In this document: positions 28,284 through 35,876 of the stretch, one piece after another | Layout of the letters: each line of letters begins with the position of its first letter | Numbering within the stretch: position 1 is the first letter of the stretch | Assembly: GCF_042682525.1 (NCBI RefSeq) | Contig: NZ_JBHUHP010000008.1 | Location: 1-64,000 of the forward strand | Source of the DNA: Blastococcus_B deserti | Lineage (GTDB): Bacteria > Actinomycetota > Actinomycetes > Mycobacteriales > Geodermatophilaceae | Direction of reading: 5' to 3' | DNA length: 64,000 bases | Position numbers and translations under genes: made by a program | The notes under the pieces: model-generated | Told to the model about the DNA's origin: nothing | What the model saw: the letters and a program-made list of their open reading frames with translations, nothing else | Database searches by the model: none

Positions 28284-28928
28284 CTAGCCAAGGCCAGCCT
28301 CGCGCGCCCGGACGATCGCCTGCGACCGGTCGGCGACCTGCAGTTTCGCGAAGATGCTCGAGATGTGGTTCCGCACGGTCTTGGGACTCAGGAACAGCCG
28401 GGCGGTGATCTGCGGATTGCTGAGGCCCTGGGCGATCAGGTCGAGGATCTCCCGCTCCCGTGCGGTCAACTCGGGGAACGCGCGGGCCGGTGCTTCCGGA
28501 GTGTGACCTGCGAAGAAGGCCAGCACGCGGCGCGCGACCGCCGGACTGAAGATCGCCTCGCCTCGGCCGACCGCCCGGATCGCGTCCAGCACGTCTTCCT
28601 CGTCCGCGTCCTTGAGCACGTAGCCCTTCGCCCCGGCGCGCATCGCCGCGAACACCGAGTGGTCGTCCTCGTACATGGTCACGACCAGGACGCCGGCGTC
28701 CGGGGCGTGCTCGAGAATGCGCCGGGTGGCCTCGATCCCCGAGATACCCGGCATCTGCAGGTCCATGAGGACGACGTCCGGCCGCAGGGCGGCTGCCCGG
28801 TCAACCGCCTCCTGACCGGTCGTCGCCTCGCCGGCGACGGTGAGTCCGGGCACCGCGCCCAGCAGTGCGCGCAGGCCACTGCGGAAGACCGGGTGGTCGT
28901 CGGCGATCAGGACGCGCAGAGAGTTCAC
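28284..28928 (-). CDS. NarL/LuxR-family response regulator
   Basis: 214 residues from GTG 28928, which overlaps the kinase stop as GTGA. The receiver domain has the acidic pair DD (10-11), phospho-acceptor Asp56 (VVLMDLQMP), a Thr in VTMYEDD and Lys in GYVLKDADEED. The C-terminal LuxR helix-turn-helix is ELTAREREILDLIAQGLSNPQITARLFLSPKTVRNHISSIFAKLQ. It should be phosphorylated by the adjacent kinase and control transcription, perhaps of the flanking membrane-protein genes. Confidence 0.93.
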   Translation of the reverse strand: MNSLRVLIADDHPVFRSGLRALLGAVPGLTVAGEATTGQEAVDRAAALRPDVVLMDLQMPGISGIEATRRILEHAPDAGVLVVTMYEDDHSVFAAMRAGAKGYVLKDADEEDVLDAIRAVGRGEAIFSPAVARRVLAFFAGHTPEAPARAFPELTAREREILDLIAQGLSNPQITARLFLSPKTVRNHISSIFAKLQVADRSQAIVRAREAGLG

Positions 28929-31114
28929 CTCGCCACCTCCCCGCACGGGAGCCGGGCCAGGACCCGGGTGCCGCCGTTGGTCGGAGCCTCGACCGTGAGC
29001 GTGCCTCCGAGCTCCTCGGCCCGTTCACGCATGGACTGCATCCCGACGCCGGGGAGTTGGCCCGGCGACAGCCCCGTCCCGTCGTCGGCCACCTCGATCG
29101 CCAGTTGCCGCCGTCCCGGAGGCCCGTCGAGCCGGAGCCGAACCCGGACGTGACGGGCCTCCGCATGACGAGCGGCATTTGTGAGCGCCTCCCGCGCGAT
29201 GCTGTACGCGGCGACTTCCACGGCGGCGGCCAGGGGCGGCAGGGGGTCGGCGGCATCCACTTCGACGTGCATCCCCCAGCCCTCGGCGCCGCCTTCAGCG
29301 GCCCGGCTCCGCTCGACGTGATCGGAGATCGCCGGGACGAGACCGAGCTGATCGAGCGCGGGGGGCCGAAGGTCGTAGGCAAGACTGCGGACTTCGGCGA
29401 CGGTCGCCCGCACGTCCTCGCGGACCTGGTGGAGCAGCTCGTGGGCGGAGGAGTCCCGGGGCAGCAGCCGACGGACGGCACCGAGCTTGAGCACCGTGCT
29501 CGAGAGCGCGGGCCCGACCCCGTCGTGCAGTGTCCGTCGCAGTCGGCGGCGTTCCTCCTCGCGCGCGCTGATCAGCCTCTCCCGGGATCGCTGGAGGTCC
29601 AGCGTGAGCCGCGCCGCCTGGACGGCTACACCTGCCTGGCGGGCGAGGTCGGCGAGCAGCTGGCGTTCGGCAGGGTCAAAGCACTCCCCGACCCGCCGGG
29701 GGCTGACGACCAGCCGGCCGAGCGACTCGCCGCCGTGGGTCAGCGGCAGCAGCAGGGGTTCTCCGACCGGAGCTCCGACCATGGCCCCGCCCTCGAAGCC
29801 GCTGTTCGCGGAAGCGTCGTGCCGACGTAGCTCGACGGCCACGTGCGGCAGCTCCAGGGTCCGGGCCACCGTGTCGGCGATTGCGAGCAGAACGGCGCGG
29901 GGCTCCAGGGCGGCCTCCACCTGCCGACCCAAGGTCGCCAGCACGGCGTACGGCTCGTGCCGTTGACCGTGCATGAGCCGGTCGACAGCCCGCTGGAGGC
30001 GGCTACGCAGCGGGGCGAACAGGACGGCGATGATCCCGGTGGCGACCAAGGACACGAAGAGTTCGTCCTCGGGCGACACCAACGCGCCCACTCCCGCCAC
30101 GGCGAGCACGTAGCCGCCGGTGACGACGGCGACCAGGGTGCCGTAGACCAGGCTGCGGTTGAGCACCAGGTCGATGTCGTAGAGGCGGTATCCGAGCACG
30201 GCGATCGCCGTGGCAACCGGGATGGAGGGCACCGCCACCAGCCCGAGGACGGCCAGGACCGTGCCGAGGAGGCCGCCGTCGGACACCGGGAGTTTCTCGG
30301 ACGCGACCACGAAGATCACGGTGAGGGTGACGGCCGCGAGCAAACAGGTGATCTGCCGGCGCTCTGTGCCTCGCGCCCGGTGGAAGCGGAGGCACAGTGA
30401 AGCCGCGGCGCACGAGGCGGCGACCAGCAGCAGCGGCACCGCCACGACGTCGACCAACCGGGCCCAGGTAGGGGCCACCAGATACTCGGCGGCACCTGCG
30501 GGGTCGAGCAGTGCCGTTCCTCGAGCGTTCCAGAGCGGCACAGCCAGCAGTGCGCTGCTCAGGCCGATGGCGAGGCCGCCCAGCCAGGCGACCGGCCACC
30601 AGCGGCGGGACGGGAGACGGCCGGTCGGGAACAGCAGGGGCAGGAAGACGACGAGAAGGCCGAACCCCGGGGCCCAGATCCACTCCTTCAACCAGGCTGC
30701 CTCCGCCCCGAGCGGCGGCACGCCGGGCCGGGTGCGCAGGCCATGGATGCCGTACTCCTCGGCGAGTACGAGCACCCCCTGGCACACGGCCGCAGCGCAG
30801 AACAGCCACCCGAGGGGATGCTCCGGCCGCCGAGCCGCGATGAGTCCGCCGACGGCGGCGCAGGCCAGGGAAAGCAGCACTAGCGCGGCGATCCCCTGGT
30901 CCACGACCATCGCCCCGGGAGTGCGGCCATTGAGGGAGGCCAGCCAGACCGTGGCCACGGCCAGGGCGCCGCTGAGCGTGGTCGTCGACCAGGCCAGCAC
31001 GGTGGCGGCTGGGCGGTGCCGCCGCAGCGAGCCGTGGAGGCGGTTCCGGGTCGCCGCGGTACGGTCCGGACGGACCTCCGCGCCGGGCGGAGTGCCGTCC
31101 GTCCCAACCGTCAT
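28925..31114 (-). CDS. Membrane sensor histidine kinase (HisKA_3 type)
   Basis: 729 residues from ATG 31114. About ten hydrophobic helices span residues 30-350, then a GAF-like domain (about 380-500, YAVLATLGRQVEAALEPRAVLLAIADTVARTLEL), the dimerisation helix with the phospho-His in RRRLRRTLHDGVGPALSS (about His530), and a C-terminal HATPase (EALTNAARHAEARHV; DDGTGLSPGQLPGVGMQSMRERAEELGG). This layout is typical of large actinobacterial NarX/DesK-type kinases. The signal is unknown; the many helices suggest a membrane or lipophilic cue. Confidence 0.9.
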   Translation of the reverse strand: MTVGTDGTPPGAEVRPDRTAATRNRLHGSLRRHRPAATVLAWSTTTLSGALAVATVWLASLNGRTPGAMVVDQGIAALVLLSLACAAVGGLIAARRPEHPLGWLFCAAAVCQGVLVLAEEYGIHGLRTRPGVPPLGAEAAWLKEWIWAPGFGLLVVFLPLLFPTGRLPSRRWWPVAWLGGLAIGLSSALLAVPLWNARGTALLDPAGAAEYLVAPTWARLVDVVAVPLLLVAASCAAASLCLRFHRARGTERRQITCLLAAVTLTVIFVVASEKLPVSDGGLLGTVLAVLGLVAVPSIPVATAIAVLGYRLYDIDLVLNRSLVYGTLVAVVTGGYVLAVAGVGALVSPEDELFVSLVATGIIAVLFAPLRSRLQRAVDRLMHGQRHEPYAVLATLGRQVEAALEPRAVLLAIADTVARTLELPHVAVELRRHDASANSGFEGGAMVGAPVGEPLLLPLTHGGESLGRLVVSPRRVGECFDPAERQLLADLARQAGVAVQAARLTLDLQRSRERLISAREEERRRLRRTLHDGVGPALSSTVLKLGAVRRLLPRDSSAHELLHQVREDVRATVAEVRSLAYDLRPPALDQLGLVPAISDHVERSRAAEGGAEGWGMHVEVDAADPLPPLAAAVEVAAYSIAREALTNAARHAEARHVRVRLRLDGPPGRRQLAIEVADDGTGLSPGQLPGVGMQSMRERAEELGGTLTVEAPTNGGTRVLARLPCGEVAR

Positions 31115-31148
31115 GGCGGGCCTCCTGCCGCTGACCCCAAGATGCAGG

Positions 31149-31760
31149 CTAGTCCGCGCGGGTGCTCGGCTCGGTGTCCGGCGACGCGACCGGAGCCGCC
31201 GACCCGGAACACTGCGCATTGGACAGGAGGGCGTAGGCCACCGCCCACCACGGGAGACCGAGGAGCACTCGTGCCTCACCGGCGAAGTCGACCAGGACGT
31301 AGGCCAGCGCCAGAACGGCGGGGTAGCTGGTGACCAGGACGCCGCACCAGCGAGGCAGCACCCGCGCCCGAAGCGTGGCGATGCCCAAGAACGGGAACCC
31401 CACGAGCCAGCCCACGAACGCCCCGTACTCGAGGAGGTCGAGCACGAGGACTCCGCCCACTCGCAGCACGTACAGCACGGCGGCCACCAACAGGCAAGCC
31501 GTGCCGGCGAAGGCGGCGGCGAAGCCGGCGGTTCCCAGGCGCCCGTGGCGAGGTGCCTGTGCGGCATGGAGCCCCACCAGGGCCGCGAGCACGCCGGCGA
31601 AGGCGACTGCATCGGACGACTCGATCAGATACCAGGACAGCGAGCCCTCGGGACCCATGTTGCGGCCCGGGAACACGAGGGCCAGGACAGCCGAAACGGA
31701 AAATCCACCCGCCGCCACGAAGGCTCCATGCGCACCCCGTTCTATCGCTGACGTCGACAT
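31149..31760 (-). CDS. DUF4386-like membrane protein, first gene of the kinase operon
   Basis: 203 residues from ATG 31760. Hydrophobic helices include AFVAAGGFSVSAVLALVFPG, VAFAGVLAALVGLHAAQ, LGTAGFAAAFAGTACLLVAAVLYVL and ALAYVLVDFAGEARVLLGLPWW. It ends 34 bp before the kinase start, so the order is membrane protein, kinase, regulator, membrane protein. Similar in plan to 27279-27989. Function unknown. Confidence 0.7.
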   Translation of the reverse strand: MSTSAIERGAHGAFVAAGGFSVSAVLALVFPGRNMGPEGSLSWYLIESSDAVAFAGVLAALVGLHAAQAPRHGRLGTAGFAAAFAGTACLLVAAVLYVLRVGGVLVLDLLEYGAFVGWLVGFPFLGIATLRARVLPRWCGVLVTSYPAVLALAYVLVDFAGEARVLLGLPWWAVAYALLSNAQCSGSAAPVASPDTEPSTRAD

Positions 31761-32330
31761 GACGGATCCCTTCTGAAGACCGCCCCGCTGGAACGGGCCG
31801 CGTTGCCCGGGTGATCGCCCGGTAGCGGAAGCGTCGCCACCCAGGCCCTCCGGTGTCCTGGGACGACGGCCCTGTTTCCGGGCCCAGATCGGGGAGGACT
31901 GGCCTGCGTCTTCGCCGACTACCTCGACGCAGCCGCTCAGCGGGGGCCTGGAGGGGGAAACCTCTGATGTGCACCGGAGAACACCTGCTGGGCGGCTGAG
32001 GGCCCCAGTCACCAGCAGGCCGCAACCCGGATCAACAGCGTTTCGTGCTTGCTCACGCGAGCTACGGCTGGCCCGTCGTGGGCTGACGCGGCCGGGATCC
32101 GGGAGCGCCCTACCGGGCGGGCTCACCACATCCGCCGTGCGGATGCAGGACCGTCACACGTGCCGCACGAACTCCTCGATCGCCTGCGGGACCGGCATCG
32201 CGGTGGTGGGACAGCGGCTCACCGCTGCTCCGTCCCAGGTCGAGATTGCGAAACCCGACCGCATGCGCCGCAGAAGGCCTCTCGCGCGGCCATCTGATGT
32301 CCACCACTGGTCGGTCACCGGGATCAGAGG
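31761..32330. other. Gap, 570 bp: no gene recognised
   Basis: The left part should hold the promoter of the kinase operon. No reading frame in the rest resembles a known protein. A minus-strand frame ending AMPVPQAIEEFVRHV looks weakly coding and may be gene debris. Confidence 0.4.
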
Positions 32331-32379
32331 CGTGTGCGTATGTACCGTGTCGCCCCTCGGACACCAGTTGATGCACACC
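32331..32379 (+). repeat. tRNA-Leu-3'-like element, copy 1
   Basis: Outer arms GTGTGC (32332-32337) and GCACAC (32373-32378) enclose an inner hairpin GTGTC-GCCCCTCG-GACAC. The stretch 32349-32366 matches 17 of 18 bases of the tRNA-Leu 3' end, including CCA. It lies 14 bp after the vapC stop codon. Confidence 0.75.
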
Positions 32380-32392
32380 GCTCGGGCGCCTG

Positions 32393-32815
32393 CTACACGG
32401 TTCCTCGCGGCAGGACCCATCGGTGCTCGAGCTCGAGTACCTCGGCAGCGACCTCGAAGTCTGCGTCGTAGTGCAGGATCGTCAGCCCATGATCAGCAGC
32501 GAGTACGGCCGTTAGCAGATCGACGATGCCCACCGCTCGATGCCGCCCCGTGCGAGCCAGCACGCGCTGCGCGTCGAATGCCCGCTGCCAGTGGTCATCG
32601 TCGGTCGGCAGGTACTCGTACGCCTCGCGGCGGTCGGCCCGCACCTGCTCGTACTCCGCCGGGCTGCGGGTGCTGTAGAGGGCTTCGGCATCCAGGCCGG
32701 CGCAGGTGGCCACCAGGCCGCCGGTGATGAGCGGCTCGACGCGTTCGGTGACCGCGGGCAAGCGCATCCGGGCGGCCGCGCTGGTGTCGATGAGGAACCG
32801 CGCGATCACCGCCAC
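32393..32815 (-). CDS. vapC: VapC-type PIN-domain toxin
   Basis: 140 residues from GTG 32815 (a second GTG at 32809 is possible). The PIN catalytic acids are Asp10 (FLIDTSAAAR), Glu44 (LDAEALYS), Asp99 (GIVDLLTAVLAA) and Asp117/Asp119 (LHYDADFE). Such toxins are Mg-dependent ribonucleases, often cutting tRNA or 23S rRNA. The start overlaps the end of the vapB gene by 10 bp, the usual TA arrangement with translational coupling. The gene appears intact. The module is flanked by two direct copies of the tRNA-like repeat. Confidence 0.92.
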   Translation of the reverse strand: MAVIARFLIDTSAAARMRLPAVTERVEPLITGGLVATCAGLDAEALYSTRSPAEYEQVRADRREAYEYLPTDDDHWQRAFDAQRVLARTGRHRAVGIVDLLTAVLAADHGLTILHYDADFEVAAEVLELEHRWVLPRGTV

Positions 32816-33012
32816 ACGTCAGCTCGCTGCTCTGGTTCTGCCATCGCCTCCAGGCCGCCATCGCGGAGCCATGCCACCTGGCGGGCACGTGCGGCCGCGT
32901 GCGCGGCTTGCTGCAGCGCCGCGCGGACCGTGTCCGATATACCGCTGGTGTTCAGCTCCCGCTGCGCTCGAGCCAACAACTCGTCGTCGAGATCGATCAA
33001 CCGCTTCGTCAC
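32806..33012 (-). CDS. vapB: VapB-type antitoxin
   Basis: 68 residues. The N-terminus MTKRLIDLDDELLARAQRELNTSGISDTVRAALQQA is the VapB type 2 (ribbon-helix-helix-like, DUF2191) DNA-binding and dimerisation segment. The C-terminus (WLRDGGLEAMAEPEQRADVWR) is the toxin-masking tail. It neutralises VapC and, with it, represses the operon through the palindrome directly upstream. Confidence 0.9.
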   Translation of the reverse strand: MTKRLIDLDDELLARAQRELNTSGISDTVRAALQQAAHAAARARQVAWLRDGGLEAMAEPEQRADVWR

Positions 33013-33030
33013 CGAACTGACCCATCGTCG

Positions 33031-33064
33031 GTGTATATACCTTGATGGATGGAAGTATAGACAC
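33031..33064 (-). promoter_or_regulatory. vapBC operator palindrome
   Basis: GTGTATATAC (33031-33040) and GTATAGACAC (33055-33064) form a 10-bp inverted repeat with one mismatch and a 14-bp spacer, 18 bp upstream of vapB. The AT-rich arms also provide a -10-like TATAC. This is where VapB/VapC complexes normally bind. Confidence 0.75.
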
Positions 33065-33137
33065 GGAAGGTGTCAGCGGACCAGCGTCCCGATTCAGCTA
33101 GCGCGGGTTCATGACCCGCTGAGAAACCGCCCACGTG

Positions 33138-33207
33138 GTGTGCGTATCTAGCGTGTCGCCCCTCGGACACCGGATTGATCCCCCACGGTCCTGAGGCCGG
33201 TGGGGGT
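33138..33207 (+). repeat. tRNA-Leu-3'-like element, copy 2, with hairpin
   Basis: It starts GTGTGCGTATCTAGC, then GTGTC-GCCCCTCG-GACAC; 33155-33171 matches 16 of 17 bases of the tRNA-Leu 3' end. A hairpin follows: CCCCCAC (33180-33186) with GTGGGGG (33200-33206). Copy 1 and copy 2 flank vapBC as direct repeats. Confidence 0.75.
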
Positions 33208-33390
33208 TGCGCTGGTCCTGACGTCGGCGCATCTGCTGGATGCATGACCCCAGTCAGACCGCGGCTGGCTCCCCAGCAGCGAGAGCCTCGACATCGGCCG
33301 TGGTGAGCGGCCTGCCGCCGATGCCCCGGATCGCGCCACCTCCTACCTGGTCACACTGTGGGCTGCCGCGCAACGTCGACGGCCGTAGCC

Positions 33391-33463
33391 GTGTGCGCAT
33401 GTACCGTGTCGCCCCTCGGACCCCGGGTGGAACCCCCGCGGCTCTGCAGCCGTGGGGGTTTTC
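33391..33463 (+). repeat. tRNA-Leu-3'-like element, copy 3, with terminator
   Basis: It starts GTGTGCGCATGTACC and continues GTGTC-GCCCCTCG-GACCC; 33408-33424 matches 15 of 17 bases of the tRNA 3' end. A 13-bp hairpin plus T-run follows (listed separately). Confidence 0.7.
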
Positions 33464-33464
33464 C
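33431..33464 (+). terminator. Intrinsic terminator in repeat copy 3
   Basis: AACCCCCGCGGCT (33431-33443) pairs with AGCCGTGGGGGTT (33448-33460), with one G-T wobble and a 4-nt loop, followed by a short run of T. It is one of the few rho-independent-type terminators with a T-tract in the window. Confidence 0.8.
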
Positions 33465-33613
33465 CGTCGATCGGGTCATCGCCTCGGCTTCTTCTCGCTT
33501 GAGCTGATGCTGCCGTCGTCCCGCGCGGTGCCACGGCCCCGAGCGAGGGCGGCACCGACGATGCTCCAACGCGGTGTTCGCGTGGCCGCACCACTCCTCC
33601 TCCACGCCCGTCG

Positions 33614-33842
33614 CCTTGGGGACGACATCGCGGGCGAAGTAGGCCGTGGCTCGGCGCAGGATCTCGTTCCCCCGCTCCAGCGGCTTGTTGCGCCGGCGCA
33701 GCTCGCGAAACTCCGCCGCTACGTCCGGCCTGCCCGCACCACCCCCATCGTTCGAGGGCTGGGGCACGAGGGAGTCGTCTACGTCGGCGATCTTCAGCCA
33801 ACGGCGCAGGCAGGACTCGGAGATCCGAAGTCGCGAGCGACC
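33614..33842 (-). pseudogene. IS3-family transposase OrfA remnant
   Basis: The minus strand encodes SESCLRRWLKIADVDD, then EFRELRRRNKPLERGNEILRRATAYFARDVVPK, the HTH end and leucine-zipper end of an IS3-family OrfA (usual form ELRRLRRENxxLxxExEILKKAAAFFA). Just upstream the frame is broken at GACTTCGGATCTCC, where one base is missing from the expected DFGIS codons. OrfB is absent; sequence after PK runs into repeat copy 3. It is a dead insertion-sequence scar. Confidence 0.75.
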
Positions 33843-33875
33843 TGAGATCGACGCTGGGGTCGGCAGCTCGCAGAC

Positions 33876-35162
33876 CTATGCGCGGACGTGGACGACCATC
33901 CCACTGCGGGGAGAGGTCGGCATCTGCGTCAGGTCGACCGTGAGGTCCTGCGGCGGGACGTCATGGGACAGCTCCGCGAGCAGGCCGACCGCGCGCTCCA
34001 GCAGCCGGACCGTCGGCCACTCGCCCGCGCAGCGGTGGGTCGCCGCGTGGTCCCCGCCGCCCTGCGGCACGAGGTCGAACGGCCCCGGGCTCCTCTCCCG
34101 GAACCGCTCCGGACGAAAGACCTCGGGGTCGCCCCAGATGCGCGCATCGTGGTTGGTTGCGTACAGGTCGAGCAGCAGCCACTCGCCACGCCGGAAACTG
34201 CGGTCCCGCCAGACGAACTCCTCCGCCACCCGGCCGCCCACCACAGGGAAAAAGGCATAGAAGCGACGCACCTCTTGCGCGAAGGCGCGCAGGGCGTCGT
34301 CGTCGGTCAGCCGCGCGCGCTGCTCCGGGTGCTCGTGCAGCGCCAGCGCGGCGAAGACGATGAACCTCCCGATGGCGACCGTCGGGCGGAGCACGTTGAT
34401 GAGCTCGACCGCGGCGACGGCGGTGCTCAGTAGGTTGCCGTCCAGGCCGCGGTGCGTGGCGACCACACGCAGGGGCCGTTGATCGTCGACGTCCAGCCGG
34501 CCGCTGCGCACCTGGTCGACGAGCCCACGCACCCACTTCTCGGCCGAGTGCCGCAGCAGCTGGCCGCGCCAGTTGCGCGGGCCGAAGGCACCGGCGCCCT
34601 CGAACATCGATACGAGCTGCCGGGTCCGTTCGGGCACTTCCTCCTCGGCCAGCGGCACTCCGCTCCACGCGCACACCGTGCGGCACAGCACCTCGTGCAC
34701 CGCGTCGAGCAGGACAACGTGCTCCTGCGCGGCCCAGCGCCGCTCGGCCTCGCCCCACTCCTGCTCGAACAAGGCAACCAGCTCGTCCAGCGCGGCCGGC
34801 GTCATCATCGACAGGAACATGGCCTTCCGGTGCCGGTGCTCCGCACCGTCCAGTACCTGCACGCTGCCGACGTCCTGCAGCAGGGCGAGGTTCGGGAGCG
34901 GCAGCGCACCCTTCCGGGTCAGCCGGTCAGGCGTGTAGAAGTGCCGCGCCGCCTCCTCCCCGTAGGTGAAGGTGGCACGGGTGAGCATCAGTCTGGTGTC
35001 GAACAGATCGGCGCCGGCCCGGGCGAACCGCCGTGAGCCGAATCGGTAGCCCTCCCACAGGAGGCTCACGCTGCTGTCGACGAGGTCCAGGACCGGGGCC
35101 GCCGCCTCCACGACCCGGCTCGTGGCCGACGACATCTGCCGTACCACACCGTTCAGGTCCAT
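33876..35162 (-). CDS. CYP152-type cytochrome P450 (fatty-acid peroxygenase)
   Basis: 428 residues. The heme-binding loop FDLVPQGGGDHAATHRCAGEW (Cys about 376) with the QGGGDH insert is diagnostic for CYP152 (P450 BS-beta, SP-alpha, OleT). The I-helix segment LRPTVAIGRFIVFAALALHEHP carries the Arg-Pro pair (Arg about 258) that binds the fatty-acid carboxylate in place of the usual acid-alcohol pair. K-helix EVRRFYAFFP is present. Such enzymes use hydrogen peroxide to hydroxylate or decarboxylate fatty acids with no redox partner, and no ferredoxin gene lies nearby. The N-terminus (MDLNGVVRQMSSATSRVV) is somewhat longer than in SP-alpha. Confidence 0.9.
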   Translation of the reverse strand: MDLNGVVRQMSSATSRVVEAAAPVLDLVDSSVSLLWEGYRFGSRRFARAGADLFDTRLMLTRATFTYGEEAARHFYTPDRLTRKGALPLPNLALLQDVGSVQVLDGAEHRHRKAMFLSMMTPAALDELVALFEQEWGEAERRWAAQEHVVLLDAVHEVLCRTVCAWSGVPLAEEEVPERTRQLVSMFEGAGAFGPRNWRGQLLRHSAEKWVRGLVDQVRSGRLDVDDQRPLRVVATHRGLDGNLLSTAVAAVELINVLRPTVAIGRFIVFAALALHEHPEQRARLTDDDALRAFAQEVRRFYAFFPVVGGRVAEEFVWRDRSFRRGEWLLLDLYATNHDARIWGDPEVFRPERFRERSPGPFDLVPQGGGDHAATHRCAGEWPTVRLLERAVGLLAELSHDVPPQDLTVDLTQMPTSPRSGMVVHVRA

Positions 35163-35876
35163 CCGTGCCCCCTCGAATCTCGCCTCGTCCTAGCCGATCG
35201 GCGGTGAGCCAAACCGGCTCCGCGACGTCAAGGGAGGGTGGTCACCCCTGCCGTTCCCCACCGGGCGTCGGCGTGTGCGGGCCCGCCGCCTCGGACGCGC
35301 GCTGCATCCCCGGCGGCCGACGCGGAGGGCGCCGCATCCATGGTGCTCGGCGAAGCGGTCGCAGCCCCCGGAGGTGGCGCTCGAGGTCCTGTGCGCCAGG
35401 GGCGTCGGGTGGACGTACCCGGGCGGTTGACCAGCTGTACAGCTCGGACAGGTTGGTGCAACCAGCCAGCCGGGAGCGCCTTGGACGTGCGCCTACCGCC
35501 GCGCCGCCCGGGACGGCACTGCAGCGGGGTCCACCGGCGGTGCCGGCGCCGTCTGGCCGGCCAGTTGGCCGCGAGCGCGACATGTGAGGCGGGCCGGACA
35601 AGCAAGTCCAGGTCCTCGCCTCCTCTCGAACCGGAAGGGTTGGACTGCGAGCAGGGAGTAGTCGCGGTGGCACTCGCGTGACGCTGCAGTCGTCGCTGCA
35701 GATTCCCGGTCGGTGTGCGGCCGTGCCGTGGGGGTGCGAACTGGTGCTGCCGCGCGCCCTGGCCCATGCCGGAGCGTTTCGGGACCGGCCGGACGGATCA
35801 CACACGGGCGAACCTCCGCGGAGGGTGGGTCCGACGCGACGCCGGCCTGCCATGAGGACGGCCACGCACCACCGTG
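35163..35876. other. Gap, 714 bp: no gene recognised
   Basis: Between the P450 start and the ftsH stop. I read all frames that stay open and none resembles a known protein or shows consistent actinobacterial codon use. No strong repeat or hairpin was seen. Part should be the P450 promoter. Confidence 0.5.

Larger units (their letters stand above)
33065..33613. other. Gap, about 550 bp, with repeat copies 2 and 3 and gene debris
   Basis: It contains repeats at 33138 and 33391. Between them a short minus-strand frame (stop 33254) encodes IRGIGGRPLTTADVEALAAG with codon use like a real gene, perhaps the end of a lost antitoxin-like protein. Nothing complete is present. Confidence 0.4.

Noticed and set aside
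30210..31751. Plus-strand 513-codon frame opposite the sensor kinase
   Set aside because: Opposes a kinase with complete motifs; low-complexity translation.
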